Shown here in pieces: positions 52,462 through 61,042 of a DNA stretch of 64,000 bases. The first letter of the stretch is position 1, and each line of letters opens with the position of its first letter. The stretch is taken from the NCBI GenBank assembly GCA_038869515.1, contig JAWCQZ010000004.1, forward strand, positions 62,001-126,000. The letters are read 5' to 3'. The notes under the pieces were generated by a model. It was not told the DNA's origin. It did no database searches and worked only from the letters and a program-made list of their open reading frames with translations. The position numbers and the translations under genes were made by a program. Origin of the DNA: JAWCQZ01 sp038869515 [NCBI: Halobacteria archaeon] (lineage in GTDB: Archaea; Halobacteriota; Syntropharchaeia; JACQPP01).

Positions 52462-52704
52462 CTACTTCTTCCGAATCAGAATCTTGTAGACCCCGGGCCC
52501 CGCCTCGGAGGTCCCGACGACCTCGTGCCCCTCCTTGAGGACCGCTTCGGGGATGTTGCTCACGCTCGGAAGGTTGTCGGTCAGGACCTCGACGGTCTCG
52601 CCCGCAGCCATCTTCTTCATCTCCCGCTGGGTGAAAATCACCGGCCAGGGGCAGACTTCGCCCGAGAGGTCGAGTTTCCGCTGCGCCTCGGTTTGCTGGG
52701 CCAT
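52462..52704 (-). CDS. TusA/SirA-like sulfur-carrier protein 2
   Basis: 80 residues. LDLSGEVCPWPVIFTQREMKKMAAGETVEVLTDNLPSVSNIPE has the CPxP-type motif (CPWP) followed by the helix and strands of TusA. The last strand is VYKILIRKK. It differs from copy 1 at many positions, so the duplication is old or they serve different partners. A sulfurtransferase partner is not seen in the window. Confidence 0.88.
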   Translation of the reverse strand: MAQQTEAQRKLDLSGEVCPWPVIFTQREMKKMAAGETVEVLTDNLPSVSNIPEAVLKEGHEVVGTSEAGPGVYKILIRKK

Positions 52705-52740
52705 CCGGGAGGGTTGTCGAGGAGCAACAAAAGGCTTTCC

Positions 52741-53418
52741 TCACTTCAGAGGATTTGTCGTCGCAATCCTCCAAATCTTCCGGGCCCGCCGGCGCCCGAC
52801 GCCCGGGACTCTCGCCAGTTCCATTCTCCCGGCCGAGAGGACTCCGGCGGGACTGCCGAACTCCTCCAGGAGCCGGCGGGCGAGGACCGGTCCGACCCCG
52901 GGGAGCTGGAGGACGAGGCGCAGCCCCCCTCCGCGGGGATCCCGATGCTTCCGGACCCAGGGCGGCGCGGGAACCCCGGGTGGGGGACCGCCGGGCTCGC
53001 AGAGGGATGCCAGCAGCGAAGCGGTCCCCGATTTGCGCCGCGTGCACAGGACCGGCACCTGCCACCGGACCGCCCAGCGGGCCATGGCCGCCTGGAGCCT
53101 GCCGTGGACCAGGGAGTGCGCTCCCGGCCCCTCGACCACGAGGAGGGCGCGAAAGTAGCAGAGCTTCAGGGCGGCCCCCTGCCGGTTGAGGCGGCCGTCG
53201 TGGAAGGAGGCCAGGAGGTCCCACGTCCTCTTCCGCTCGACGGCGAGCCCGCCCGGAAGGAGGTAGTCGCCGGCGGGAAGGGGGCGCATGAGGACGGGGA
53301 GGTTGTGGCACCTCCGCAGCAGGTCGGGGACGCCCGAGCGGCTCTCGCGGTGGTCGGCGACGACAGCGGCGGGGGGATTTGGAGATTGAGGATTTGAGAT
53401 TTTGAGATCGGACGCCAT
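52741..53418 (-). CDS. XPF/ERCC4-type structure-specific endonuclease
   Basis: 225 residues: the nuclease core followed by tandem helix-hairpin-helix motifs, without the helicase found in Hef proteins. VVADHRESRSGVPDLL is the start of the ERCC4 fold. The active site GDYLLPGGLAVERKRTWD fits GDxnERKxxxD. LPGVGPVLARRLLEEFGSPAGVL and VPGVGRRRARKIW are the (HhH)2 domain. The family cuts branched or flap DNA as a dimer, often with PCNA. A disordered N-terminal dozen residues come from a low-complexity AT-rich run near 53385-53415. It lies near the RPA genes, consistent with DNA repair. Confidence 0.9.
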   Translation of the reverse strand: MASDLKISNPQSPNPPAAVVADHRESRSGVPDLLRRCHNLPVLMRPLPAGDYLLPGGLAVERKRTWDLLASFHDGRLNRQGAALKLCYFRALLVVEGPGAHSLVHGRLQAAMARWAVRWQVPVLCTRRKSGTASLLASLCEPGGPPPGVPAPPWVRKHRDPRGGGLRLVLQLPGVGPVLARRLLEEFGSPAGVLSAGRMELARVPGVGRRRARKIWRIATTNPLK

Positions 53419-53454
53419 TTCAATCCCGCAATCCCAAATCTCCCACCCCTGGAA

Positions 53455-53598
53455 TCACCGCTTGGCGGGCGGGGGGTGAAAGCGGGAGAGGGCGGCCTGG
53501 AGTTCGCGGAGCCGCCTCTCCAGGGTGGCGACGCGGAGCTTGAGGCGGGAGTTCTCGCGCGGCTGCGGGAAGGCGCGGTCGCAAATCACTTTCACCAC
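53455..53598 (-). CDS. Small coiled-coil protein, divergent from RPA
   Basis: 47 residues from GTG 53598 (or fewer: GTG 53589 lies 26 nt from the shared TATA box and would be leaderless). The text ENSRLKLRVATLERRLRELQAALSRF has a heptad pattern and basic surface. Ends PPPAKR. Not in any family I recognise. It sits between the XPF gene and the RPA promoter. Confidence 0.5.
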   Translation of the reverse strand: MVKVICDRAFPQPRENSRLKLRVATLERRLRELQAALSRFHPPPAKR

Positions 53599-53609
53599 GC
53601 GGTCACCTG

Positions 53610-53620
53610 CCTTTTAAAAC
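53610..53620. promoter_or_regulatory. TATA-like element shared by rpa and the divergent small gene
   Basis: CCTTTTAAAAC, nearly palindromic, centred 27 nt before ATG 53642. It could also fire leftward. Confidence 0.5.
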
Positions 53621-53641
53621 AGGTTCCGCGTGTGGGTGGGG

Positions 53642-54970
53642 ATGGTTACCAAGCGCCCGGTGCCTCCTTCGGACGCACCGGCTCCCCAAAGCCCGAAAAA
53701 ATCGGCCCCGCCCGCGGAGAAAAAATCTGCGGGGTCCGAGGTCCCCGCCTCCGGCATTCCGGCTGCGCCCGGGACCGCGGTGGACATCGCGGCTCTGGTC
53801 CAGCGGGTCCAGGCGCGCGCCCCCCAGGTTCCCCGGGAGGAGATCGAGCCCCGGCTTTCCAAACTCATCCTCGAATTCCAGGTCCCGCCTGAGGAGGCGT
53901 TTCGCTCGGTCCTCAACCTCTACGGGGGCTCCAAGGGCTCAGCGCCCCTGACTCCCGCGGTCGACGTCCGCGCCGCAGATTTGACCGAGGCGGGCCGGTG
54001 GGTGAACCTCAAGGCCAAAGTCCTCCAGCTCTGGGAGCCCCGGACCCCTTCCATCGCCCAGACGGGACTCCTTGGCGACGAAAGCGGGACCGTCAAGTTC
54101 GTCTCTTGGGCGAAGGCGGGCCTCCCGAAGGTGGAGGAGGGGAGGTCCTACCAGTTCCGCAACGCGGTCACCGACAGTTACCAGGGCCGAGTTTCCATCA
54201 AATTGAACCGGACCAGCGCCATCGTGCCCCTCGCGGAGGAGGTCAGAGTGGCGGAGCGGGAGCGGAGGGACGCCGTGGTCAAGTTCGAAGAGATCAAGCA
54301 GGCGAACCAGTGGGTCACCGTCCGCGGGCGCATCCTCCAATTGTGGGAATCGCGCTCCCCCGCCATCGCCCAGGTGGGGCTGATGGGCGACGAGACAGGC
54401 CAGATGAAGTTCACCATCTTCGCGGGCAACAACCACCCCGAGGTGGAGGAGGGGAAGTCCTACGAGTTCCGTTCGGTGGTCTCCGACAGGTTCAACGACC
54501 GGCTGAGCGTGAAGGTCGGCAAGGCGAGCGCCGTCGTCCCTCTCGAGCAGGAGGTGGTCGCCCGCGGGACCCCCGTGGAGATGGCGGGCGCGCTCCTCGA
54601 CATCCTTCCCGGCTCAGGATACATCAAGCGCTGCCCCCGGTGCGGCCGGATGGTCCAGAAGGGGGCGTGCTCCGAGCACGGCTCGGTCTCCCCGGTGGAG
54701 GACATCCGGGTCAAGGCCATCCTCGACGACGGCGCGGCGGCGAAGGACATCCTGCTGAACCGCGACCTCGCGGAGAGGTGCACCGGAATCACCCTCGACG
54801 CGGCCCGGAAGCGGGTCGAGGAGACCCTCGACACCGCGGCCATCCTCGACGACATGAAGCGGGCCCTCTTCGGCCGCTACTTCCACGTGCGGGGCCCCCA
54901 GGTGGGGCGCTACATCCTCGTCGAGACCATGGAGGAACTCGGGGCCCCCGACCTGGAGGGGGGCCTCTGA
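53642..54970 (+). CDS. rpa: Replication protein A (RPA41-like single-stranded DNA-binding protein)
   Basis: 442 residues from ATG 53642; an in-frame GTG at 53630 is the alternative. After a disordered Pro/Ala/Lys-rich lead and a helical region come two OB folds with matching text (WVNLKAKVLQLWEPRTPSIAQTGLLGDE and WVTVRGRILQLWESRSPAIAQVGLMGDE), then a zinc finger near 331 (CPRCG...CSEHG) and an alpha/beta C-terminal domain. It coats single-stranded DNA in replication and repair. The RPA-associated protein follows 3 bp downstream, as usual in euryarchaea. Confidence 0.94.
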   Translation: MVTKRPVPPSDAPAPQSPKKSAPPAEKKSAGSEVPASGIPAAPGTAVDIAALVQRVQARAPQVPREEIEPRLSKLILEFQVPPEEAFRSVLNLYGGSKGSAPLTPAVDVRAADLTEAGRWVNLKAKVLQLWEPRTPSIAQTGLLGDESGTVKFVSWAKAGLPKVEEGRSYQFRNAVTDSYQGRVSIKLNRTSAIVPLAEEVRVAERERRDAVVKFEEIKQANQWVTVRGRILQLWESRSPAIAQVGLMGDETGQMKFTIFAGNNHPEVEEGKSYEFRSVVSDRFNDRLSVKVGKASAVVPLEQEVVARGTPVEMAGALLDILPGSGYIKRCPRCGRMVQKGACSEHGSVSPVEDIRVKAILDDGAAAKDILLNRDLAERCTGITLDAARKRVEETLDTAAILDDMKRALFGRYFHVRGPQVGRYILVETMEELGAPDLEGGL

Positions 54971-54973
54971 GCC

Positions 54974-55570
54974 ATGGCGGCCGCCGAAAGCGACGGGCTC
55001 CGCTTCCGGGAGCCGGCCAGGCGCCTCTTCGCCTACGAAATCGAGCGGAGCAACCTCCTCACCCGCGAGGGCGAGGGGACCTACGCCCGGCGCTACCTCT
55101 GGACGCCGACGGGCGCGAAGTGCAACCGCATCTTCTTCGTCGGGACCCTCACCGACGTCTCCCGAGTCCGGGATGACATGGTCCGGGCCCGGGTCTCCGA
55201 TCCCACCGGCTCCTGGTCCTTCTTCTCGGGCAGGTTCGACCGGGAGACCACGGACGCCCTCTCCAGGATGGAGACCCCCTCCCTGGTGGCCCTCACCGCG
55301 AAGGTGCGCTCCTACGAGTCCCGGGGCTCGGAGCTGGTCGCCTTCCGGCCCGAGACGGTGCTCTCCTCCACGAGGGCCGTCCGGAATCGGTGGATTCTCG
55401 ATACGGCGAAGCAGACCGAGGAGCGCCTCTCCCTCCTGGGGGGCGACCCGGCCCTCCAACGGGTCCGGGAGCACTACCCCGGGGACCTCGAGCCCTATCG
55501 CCATGCCGCCAAGCAGGCGCTGGGCGCAATGGCGGAGGGCGCGGAAGTGGAAATCGTGGACCTGCTCTGA
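54974..55570 (+). CDS. RPA-associated protein (second RPA subunit)
   Basis: 198 residues, 3 bp after rpa. REPARRLFAYEIERSN and GAKCNRIFFVGTLTDVSRV...VRARVSDPTGSWSFFSGRF form a single OB fold of the RPA-associated protein family, with a helical C-terminal tail that normally contacts RPA41. Gene order and co-transcription with rpa match other euryarchaea. Converges on tpiA, 10 bp apart. Confidence 0.92.
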   Translation: MAAAESDGLRFREPARRLFAYEIERSNLLTREGEGTYARRYLWTPTGAKCNRIFFVGTLTDVSRVRDDMVRARVSDPTGSWSFFSGRFDRETTDALSRMETPSLVALTAKVRSYESRGSELVAFRPETVLSSTRAVRNRWILDTAKQTEERLSLLGGDPALQRVREHYPGDLEPYRHAAKQALGAMAEGAEVEIVDLL

Positions 55571-55580
55571 GCGGGCGCGG

Positions 55581-56243
55581 TTACGGCATCAATTCCCGGA
55601 GGGCCTTTTCCGGATTCGGCGCCTTGACGACCCCGGAGGCCAGCAGGACTCCGGCCGTCCCGAGGGCCATGGCTGCCTTCACGTCCTCCGCCTTGGAGAT
55701 GCCGGCCCCGCAGAGCACACCGACCTTCGGGCTCCCGGCCCGGACCGCCTCCACGGCCGACTTCACCACTTCGGGCTTCGACTTGGAGACCGGGATGCCC
55801 GAGCCGATGAGTTCCGGGGGCTCGATGGCGACGAAGTCGGGCTCCAGACCCGCCACTGCCCGGGAGGCCGCCGGCGTGTTGGCGCAGATAATAACCTTGA
55901 GGCCCGCCGCCCGCGCCTCCTTGACCGCGGCGTCGAGCTCGTCTGTCCTCAACCTCCGCTCGGAGTGGTTCAGGAGGGTGCCCCGGGCTCCCGCTTCCTT
56001 GACCGCCTTCGCTGTCACGTGGCCGGTGAAGGCCCCGAGAGCCACTCCGTCGGTGTGCTGGGCGTAGACCGGGATGGCAACCTTCGATGCGACCCGGTGC
56101 AGGTCGAGAGGCTGGGGGCAGACCACGATTTCCACCCCCATTTCCTTGCCAACTCTCTCTGCCGATTGGGCCATGCGCACCGCTTTTTCGCCCAGGGACT
56201 CCTCGTATGCCTTGAAGTTGAGGACGATGAGGGGCTTGGCCAT
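55581..56243 (-). CDS. tpiA: Triosephosphate isomerase, archaeal type
   Basis: 220 residues, the short archaeal form. Start ATG 56243 fits a TATA-like AACCTTTTTCG about 28 nt upstream. VLNFKAY holds Asn and the catalytic Lys; LLNHSERR holds the electrophilic His; AIEPPELIGSG holds the catalytic Glu and loop 6. PKVGVLCGAGISKAED and GVLLASGVVKAPNP are phosphate-binding loops. It interconverts DHAP and glyceraldehyde 3-phosphate. Confidence 0.97.
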   Translation of the reverse strand: MAKPLIVLNFKAYEESLGEKAVRMAQSAERVGKEMGVEIVVCPQPLDLHRVASKVAIPVYAQHTDGVALGAFTGHVTAKAVKEAGARGTLLNHSERRLRTDELDAAVKEARAAGLKVIICANTPAASRAVAGLEPDFVAIEPPELIGSGIPVSKSKPEVVKSAVEAVRAGSPKVGVLCGAGISKAEDVKAAMALGTAGVLLASGVVKAPNPEKALRELMP

Positions 56244-56301
56244 AGAAGCCAGCGGGGGAAGGACGCGAAAAAGGTTTCCGTCCGGTCCCGCACATCGGCC
56301 C

Positions 56302-56784
56302 ATGGCTGAGCCGGCCCGGGCCTCCCGGGGCCTCTGGTTCGAGGACTTCGCTCCGGGTCAGAAGTACGAGACTGCCCCCCGCCCCTTTCCCGGGAGAGAA
56401 CTGGACAGTTTCTGCGAACTCACCGGACGGAAGCATCCCCTCCACCTCGACGACGGGTTCGCCCGGAAGGCGGGCTTCCGGGCGCGCATCGCCCCCGGGG
56501 TCTACGCCCTTTCCCTCCTCAGCCAGTCCCTCGAGGAGAGCGGGCTCATCCGGAACCTCGTCGCCATCCTCGGGTTCGACCGGGTCCGGTTCCTCTCTCC
56601 TCTCTACCCGGGCGAGACGGTCCGGTTCACCTGCGAAGTGCTCCAGACCCGCGCAACCTCGAAGCCCGATCGCGGGGTCGTCGCGCTCCGCTGTCGGGGT
56701 TTCGACGGCCGCGGAGAAGGTCTTCTGGAAGCCGACATCTCGGTCCTGATCCGCCGCCGGGCCTCAGGCCCGCCTACCGCTTGA
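56302..56784 (+). CDS. MaoC-like hotdog-fold dehydratase
   Basis: 160 residues from ATG 56302. LWFEDFAPGQKYETAPRPF and ELTGRKHPLHLDDGFARKAGFRARIAPGVYALSLLSQ follow the MaoC/R-hydratase pattern with the Asp-His catalytic pair (HLDDxFA...). The fold continues to a strand-rich end. It could hydrate enoyl-CoA, complementing the acyl-CoA dehydrogenase elsewhere in the window, but the substrate is unproven. Divergent from tpiA. Confidence 0.85.
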   Translation: MAEPARASRGLWFEDFAPGQKYETAPRPFPGRELDSFCELTGRKHPLHLDDGFARKAGFRARIAPGVYALSLLSQSLEESGLIRNLVAILGFDRVRFLSPLYPGETVRFTCEVLQTRATSKPDRGVVALRCRGFDGRGEGLLEADISVLIRRRASGPPTA

Positions 56785-57202
56785 GCCAGAGGAGCGAGCG
56801 TTTCTGGGCCGGGCCCTCCCTGGAGGCCTCCTCCCTGGGACGGGACGGGGCCCCGACTGCGTCAGGGCCCCCCTCCCCCCTCGGACGAGGGGGCTGCGAA
56901 GTCGCGGCGTCGGGGGACAGGCCGGCAGATGGCGGGGGGACGGATCCGGGGACCGGTCTTGCAGGGCCGGGCACCGGCGCGTCGCTCCTCCTCCCCAGGC
57001 GCTCAAAGAGCCGGCTCCGCGCTTTGGAAGCGTCCACCGGCGCGCCCAACTCTTCCACGCTCCGACCCGAATACTCCGCGTTTTTCCTGACCAGGGCAAG
57101 GAGGCCGTAGGCCATCTGCTGGCTTTCGAACTTGATTTCGAAGCCATCCACGCGGCTGGCACGCTCGTCGTCCACCAGTTCGACCCGGAGGAGGAAGGGC
57201 AT
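56774..57202 (-). CDS. Hypothetical protein with disordered Pro-rich tail
   Basis: 142 residues from ATG 57202. Residues 1-70 (PFLLRVELVDDERASRVDGFEIKFESQQMAYGLLALVRKNAEYSGRSVEELG) look folded, alternating strand and helix. Residues 70-130 are Pro/Gly/Arg-rich and presumably disordered. It ends KRSLLWLKR. It overlaps the MaoC gene by 11 bp, tail to tail. No family recognised. Confidence 0.6.
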   Translation of the reverse strand: MPFLLRVELVDDERASRVDGFEIKFESQQMAYGLLALVRKNAEYSGRSVEELGAPVDASKARSRLFERLGRRSDAPVPGPARPVPGSVPPPSAGLSPDAATSQPPRPRGEGGPDAVGAPSRPREEASREGPAQKRSLLWLKR

Positions 57203-57244
57203 CCTTCTCGATGCGCGGTCTCAATAGATGAAGTTCGTTCAGGG

Positions 57245-57280
57245 GATGGGGGGCGGAGCCCCTCTTCCCCCGGCGACAGT
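57245..57280 (-). terminator. tRNA-Gln 3' trailer with GC hairpin
   Basis: Immediately behind tRNA-Gln: the 13-mer ACTGTCGCCGGGG (minus strand) as behind tRNA-Cys, a short purine run, then a hairpin of 5 bp (57250-57254 with 57258-57262, loop GGA). See tRNA-Cys trailer. Confidence 0.55.
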
Positions 57281-57353
57281 TAGCCCCGGCCGGATTCGAA
57301 CCGACGTCGCGAGGGTCAGAACCTCGCAGGATTGACCACTACCCCACGGGGCT
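57281..57353 (-). tRNA. tRNA-Gln (CTG)
   Basis: 73 nt. Acceptor AGCCCCG pairs with CGGGGCT, with A1-U72 typical for Gln, discriminator A. Anticodon stem CGAGG/CCTCG with loop TTCTGAC, anticodon CTG. T arm GTCGG-TTCGAAT-CCGGC (one G-U pair). No encoded CCA, no intron. Confidence 0.95.
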
Positions 57354-57480
57354 GCTCGGGGCGGGCCGCAGCGCCTCCCGCCAGGGAGGCATCTTTCACT
57401 GCCGTCAAGAAGTTTGCCCGCCCGAGGGACCCGCCGGGCCCCCGGGGTACGCTTTTCCTTCCCGCTTCGGAGGAATGGTG

Positions 57481-58620
57481 ATGACGGTGGTGCCGGTTAT
57501 TTACCGGGGCCTCGAGGGGGTCTACGTCAAAGAGAGCCAAATCTGTTTCATTGACGGCGAGAAGAGCCGGCTTCTCTACCGGGGCTACAGCATCGAGGAC
57601 CTGGCCGGCCGCGCGACCTACGAGGAGGTTGCCGCACTCCTCCTTGACGGGCGCCTGCCGACCCCGGCGCGCCTCCGGGAATTCTCCACCCACCTCGCCG
57701 GGTTCCGAAAAGTCCCGGACCCCATCGCCCGCATCCTTGACGAGCTCGGCCCCTCGGCCCACCCCGTGGATGGCCTCCGGACCGCCCTCTCGGCCCTCGG
57801 AGCCCTGGACCCCGCGGAGGGCGTGGACCGGGCCGTCGAACTCGAGAGGGCCTTTCGGACCATCGCCGTCATGCCCTCCCTGGTGGCCCATCTTCGCCGG
57901 GTCCGGGACGGCCAGCGACCCGTCCCTCCCCGGCGGGACCTGGGGCACGCCGCCAACTTCCTCTGCATGCTCTCCGGCGACCCCCCGGATCCGGAGGACG
58001 CCCGCATCCTGGACGCCCTCCTGGTGCTGCATGCCGAGCACGAGCTCAACGCCTCCACCTTCGCCTGCATGGTCACCGCCTCGACTCGCGCGGACCTCTA
58101 TGCGGCGGTCACCTCCGGAATCGCAGCCCTCAAGGGCCCCCTCCACGGGGGCGCCAACGAGGACGCCCTGCGCTTCATCCTGGAGACCGGGTCCCCGGAG
58201 AGGGCTGCGGACAAAGTCCGGAGCGCTCTGGAGGGCGGGGGGCGAATCCCTGGCTTCGGCCATCGGGTCTACAAGAACTTCGATCCCCGTTACAGAGTCC
58301 TCCGGGAGATGGCCGAGTCATTGGCCCGGAGGAAGAGCAATGGGGGCCTCTTCGCCACCGCCGCCGAAATCGAGAACCACGCCCTCCGGCGTTTGTCGGG
58401 GTCGAACATTTATCCCAACGTGGATTTCTACTCCGGCCTGGTCATGCACCTCCTCGGAATCCCGGCGGCGGTGTTCACCCCGATATTCGCCGTCGGCCGC
58501 GCGGCCGGATGGTGCGCACACATCCTCGAACAGAGAGAGAGGAACCGCCTCCTCCGGCCCAAGGCCTACTACACGGGCCCCTCGGAGCTGGTCTATCGGC
58601 CCCCGGAGGAGCGGGAGTGA
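57481..58620 (+). CDS. gltA: Citrate synthase
   Basis: 379 residues from ATG 57481, which lies 6 nt after GGAGGA; an ATG at 57475 is only 0-1 nt from it and less likely. It is of the short (about 380-residue) archaeal/Gram-positive class. CFIDGEKSRLLYRGYSIEDLA opens the fold; LHAEHELNAST, GPLHGGANEDALR, GFGHRVYKNFDPR and NVDFYSGL hold the catalytic His, His and Asp and the substrate arginines. It condenses oxaloacetate and acetyl-CoA. 2-methylcitrate synthase is an alternative for this class. The CBS-domain gene follows after 1 nt. Confidence 0.95.
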   Translation: MTVVPVIYRGLEGVYVKESQICFIDGEKSRLLYRGYSIEDLAGRATYEEVAALLLDGRLPTPARLREFSTHLAGFRKVPDPIARILDELGPSAHPVDGLRTALSALGALDPAEGVDRAVELERAFRTIAVMPSLVAHLRRVRDGQRPVPPRRDLGHAANFLCMLSGDPPDPEDARILDALLVLHAEHELNASTFACMVTASTRADLYAAVTSGIAALKGPLHGGANEDALRFILETGSPERAADKVRSALEGGGRIPGFGHRVYKNFDPRYRVLREMAESLARRKSNGGLFATAAEIENHALRRLSGSNIYPNVDFYSGLVMHLLGIPAAVFTPIFAVGRAAGWCAHILEQRERNRLLRPKAYYTGPSELVYRPPEERE

Positions 58621-58621
58621 C

Positions 58622-59053
58622 ATGGTGATCCCGGTCGGGCCCCTGCTGGCGCGCGCCCCTGTGACCCTGCCCCTGGGCTCCAGCCTCCACGAAGCCGCGG
58701 TCCTCATGGCAAAGCACGCCATCGGCCTGGTGGTCATCACCGAGCCCGGAGACCCCCGGTCCGTGGCGGGCGTCCTCTCAGAGAGGGACATCATCCGGGC
58801 GGTGGCCTCCGGCATGGACCTGGGCGGGCCCGTGGAGTCGGTCGCCGCGCGAAAAGTGATTCAGGTGCGGGAGGACTCCGGGGTTGGGGAGGCCGCGCGA
58901 CTCATGCGGGAGCACCGCATCCGGCATCTGGTGGTCACCGACCTCTCCGGCGCCCTCAAAGGCGTCCTCTCTCTCCGGAACCTCCTCGGGGAGGTCCAGA
59001 CGCTCCGCGCCATCATCGGCGAGCATGAGGACCACCCGCCGGCCACCGATTAG
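58622..59053 (+). CDS. CBS-pair protein
   Basis: 143 residues from ATG 58622, 1 nt after the citrate synthase stop. Two CBS repeats: SLHEAAVLMAKHAIGLVVITEPGDPRSVAGVLSERDIIRAVA and GVGEAARLMREHRIRHLVVTDLSGALKGVLSLRNLLGEV. CBS pairs bind adenine nucleotides and report energy state. Tight coupling suggests it may modulate citrate synthase, but this is inference. Confidence 0.9.
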   Translation: MVIPVGPLLARAPVTLPLGSSLHEAAVLMAKHAIGLVVITEPGDPRSVAGVLSERDIIRAVASGMDLGGPVESVAARKVIQVREDSGVGEAARLMREHRIRHLVVTDLSGALKGVLSLRNLLGEVQTLRAIIGEHEDHPPATD

Positions 59054-59111
59054 GGCGTCCCCGGCCCTCCAGGCGCGCCAACCCTTTCCCGGTCACCGCC
59101 CAGAGGAGTCC

Positions 59112-59609
59112 ATGGCCAACCGTGCCTCGCGCCCGCTCTACCCCCGGCACTACCCGCTTTTGGTGCGCCTGTCGCGCGTCGTTGTCTTCGGAGGCGGTCA
59201 GGCCGGGACCCGGAAGACGGATGCCCTCTCCCGCGTGGCGCCCGTGACCGTGGTGAGCCGGGAGTTCTCTCCTCGCTTGAAGCGGATGTCTCGCTCGCGC
59301 TCCGGCCGGATCCGCCTGGTCCGGGCGGTCCTCGAACCCCGGCGACCGGCGGTCGCCGCCCATTTGAGGGGAGCCACCCTCGCCGTCGCTGCCACGGATG
59401 ACCCCCTCCTGAACCGGTTCATCGAGGAACGCTGCCGGGCCCGCGGGGTTTTGGTCAACCGCGCCGACCGCGCCGGAGGGGTCATCCTCCCCTCCGTGGT
59501 CCGCACCCGGGGGTTCATCGTCGCGGTGGCCAGCGGCTCTCCGGCCACCACCCGGCGGGTCCGGAAAGTCCTGGAGGCACGGATCGGGCGGGGGCTCAGG
59601 ACCGGGTGA
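59112..59609 (+). CDS. Precorrin-2 dehydrogenase / sirohydrochlorin ferrochelatase-like protein
   Basis: 165 residues from ATG 59112. YPLLVRLSRVVVFGGGQAGTRKTDAL is the NAD-binding start (GGGxxAxRK). LAVAATDDPLLNRFIEERCRARGVLVNRADRAGGVILPSVVRTRGFIVAVASGSPATTRRVRK matches the rest of the Met8p/CysG N-terminal domain. It makes sirohydrochlorin, on the way to siroheme or haem d1. No other tetrapyrrole genes are nearby. It overlaps the coiled-coil gene by 14 bp, tail to tail. Confidence 0.88.
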   Translation: MANRASRPLYPRHYPLLVRLSRVVVFGGGQAGTRKTDALSRVAPVTVVSREFSPRLKRMSRSRSGRIRLVRAVLEPRRPAVAAHLRGATLAVAATDDPLLNRFIEERCRARGVLVNRADRAGGVILPSVVRTRGFIVAVASGSPATTRRVRKVLEARIGRGLRTG

Positions 59610-61029
59610 GGCTCTGGAGTTCGGCCCGGAGCCGGGTCTCGGCCTCGTCCGGCTCCGAGAGCCCGGCCTCTTTCCGCAACTCCTGCAGGTGGGCCAGGGT
59701 GCTCCGCAGCACCTCGACGTAGGAGGCGCGAGTGATGGCTCCCTCGGCGTATTCCCTCTGAAGGAGGGCCGCCGCCTGGAGCGCCTGTTCCTTTTCCCGG
59801 CGCTTCGACTCGGGGTCGTGCCGCGGGGGCTCCGGAGGGGAGGCGGGAGGCGATGGGAGCGCGACCTCCGGGGCCCGGCGGGGCTCTTCCGGCGTTTTCT
59901 CCTCCGGCGGCAGGGGACGGCCCGTCTTCCGGGCCACCTCCCTCTCCAAATCGGCCACCTTCCCGTAGGCCTTCGCGAGGCGACCCATCTCCCGGATAAT
60001 CTCCCCGTCCACCCGTGAGAGCCTCTCGATGTCGGTCCGCAGCGCTTGCAACTGGGCGTCTCTTCGCTCCAGGACCGCAGGGACGTTCACCATCTGGAGT
60101 TCCTTGACGCTCTGGCGGAGGGGCTCCAGGTCCTCCCGCCTCAGCGCCGCCGCGCCTTCGTTCTGGAGGCGCCGGAGGGTGGCTTCCAAAGCTCCCACCC
60201 GCTCCCCGAGGCGCTCCGAGATTTCCATCTTCTCCAGCAGGTCGCTCCGGACCTCGTCCAGTTTCGCCGGCGTCACCTTCTCGGCGGCCGCCTCCATGGC
60301 CCGCCGGGCGAGCCGGTCCACCTCTCCCAGGCGCTCCAGACTGCGCTGGACCTTGGAGATGTCGTCGATGATCTTGGCGTCCACTTCGCTCAGCCTCTCG
60401 ACGGAGCCCTGCGTCGCCTCCGCCTGGGCCCGCACACCCCGCTCCACGGAGTCTATCCGCGCCTGGAGGGCCCGGGCCTCCGCGGCCAGATCTGATGTCT
60501 CCTCACGAGTCGTCCGGCGGTCGATCTCGTCCCGCAGTTTCTGGAGGGCCGCCTCCTGGGCTCCGAGGCGCGCGTCGGTCCGCCGCCGGATCTCCTCCGC
60601 CTGCTGGTCGAGGGCGTCCCGGAGCTCCTCGAACCGCTTCTCGTTGACGAAGCCCGAGGCGCCCAGTTTGTCCACCGCTGTTTCCAGGGCCTGGAGCCGC
60701 TCGTAGTATTTCCGGAACCCCTCGAGGTCCCTCACGGCCGCGGCATCGGCGGCCGCCAGGCGGCCCACCTGGTCCAGCATCCTCTGCTCGAGGAGTTGGA
60801 GCCCGCGCTCCAGGGAGGCCCGGCCCTCGGAGAGGAGTTTCACGTCCCGCCGGACCTCCTGGACATCGGCGGTCCGGGCTAGGCCCCGGAGCCCTTCCTC
60901 GAGGCGGTGGATGGCCGCTTCGGCGGAGGCCAATCGGTCGAAGAGCTTCTCCATCCGGGTGAGCTCCTCGATGTCGGTCTCGATTTCGGAGAGCTTCCGG
61001 AGATTGTCCTTCAGCGCGTCCTCGGCCAT
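59596..61029 (-). CDS. Long coiled-coil protein
   Basis: 477 residues from ATG 61029. From the N-terminus to about residue 390 it is nearly continuous heptad-type alpha helix (LRKLSEIETDIEELTRMEKLFDRLASAEAAIHRLEEG and so on), then a Pro-rich hinge (about 385-425), then a final helical domain (LLQREYAEGAITRASYVEVLRSTLAHLQELRKEA). No ATPase heads, so not SMC. Possibly a structural or chromosome/cytoskeletal factor. A 16-nt palindrome and an AT-rich box precede it. Confidence 0.85.
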   Translation of the reverse strand: MAEDALKDNLRKLSEIETDIEELTRMEKLFDRLASAEAAIHRLEEGLRGLARTADVQEVRRDVKLLSEGRASLERGLQLLEQRMLDQVGRLAAADAAAVRDLEGFRKYYERLQALETAVDKLGASGFVNEKRFEELRDALDQQAEEIRRRTDARLGAQEAALQKLRDEIDRRTTREETSDLAAEARALQARIDSVERGVRAQAEATQGSVERLSEVDAKIIDDISKVQRSLERLGEVDRLARRAMEAAAEKVTPAKLDEVRSDLLEKMEISERLGERVGALEATLRRLQNEGAAALRREDLEPLRQSVKELQMVNVPAVLERRDAQLQALRTDIERLSRVDGEIIREMGRLAKAYGKVADLEREVARKTGRPLPPEEKTPEEPRRAPEVALPSPPASPPEPPRHDPESKRREKEQALQAAALLQREYAEGAITRASYVEVLRSTLAHLQELRKEAGLSEPDEAETRLRAELQSLTRS

Positions 61030-61042
61030 TCGGTGACTATGG

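Noticed and set aside
52462-53418. XPF gene as a Hef helicase-nuclease
   Set aside because: No helicase motifs lie upstream in frame; only the nuclease and helix-hairpin-helix parts exist.
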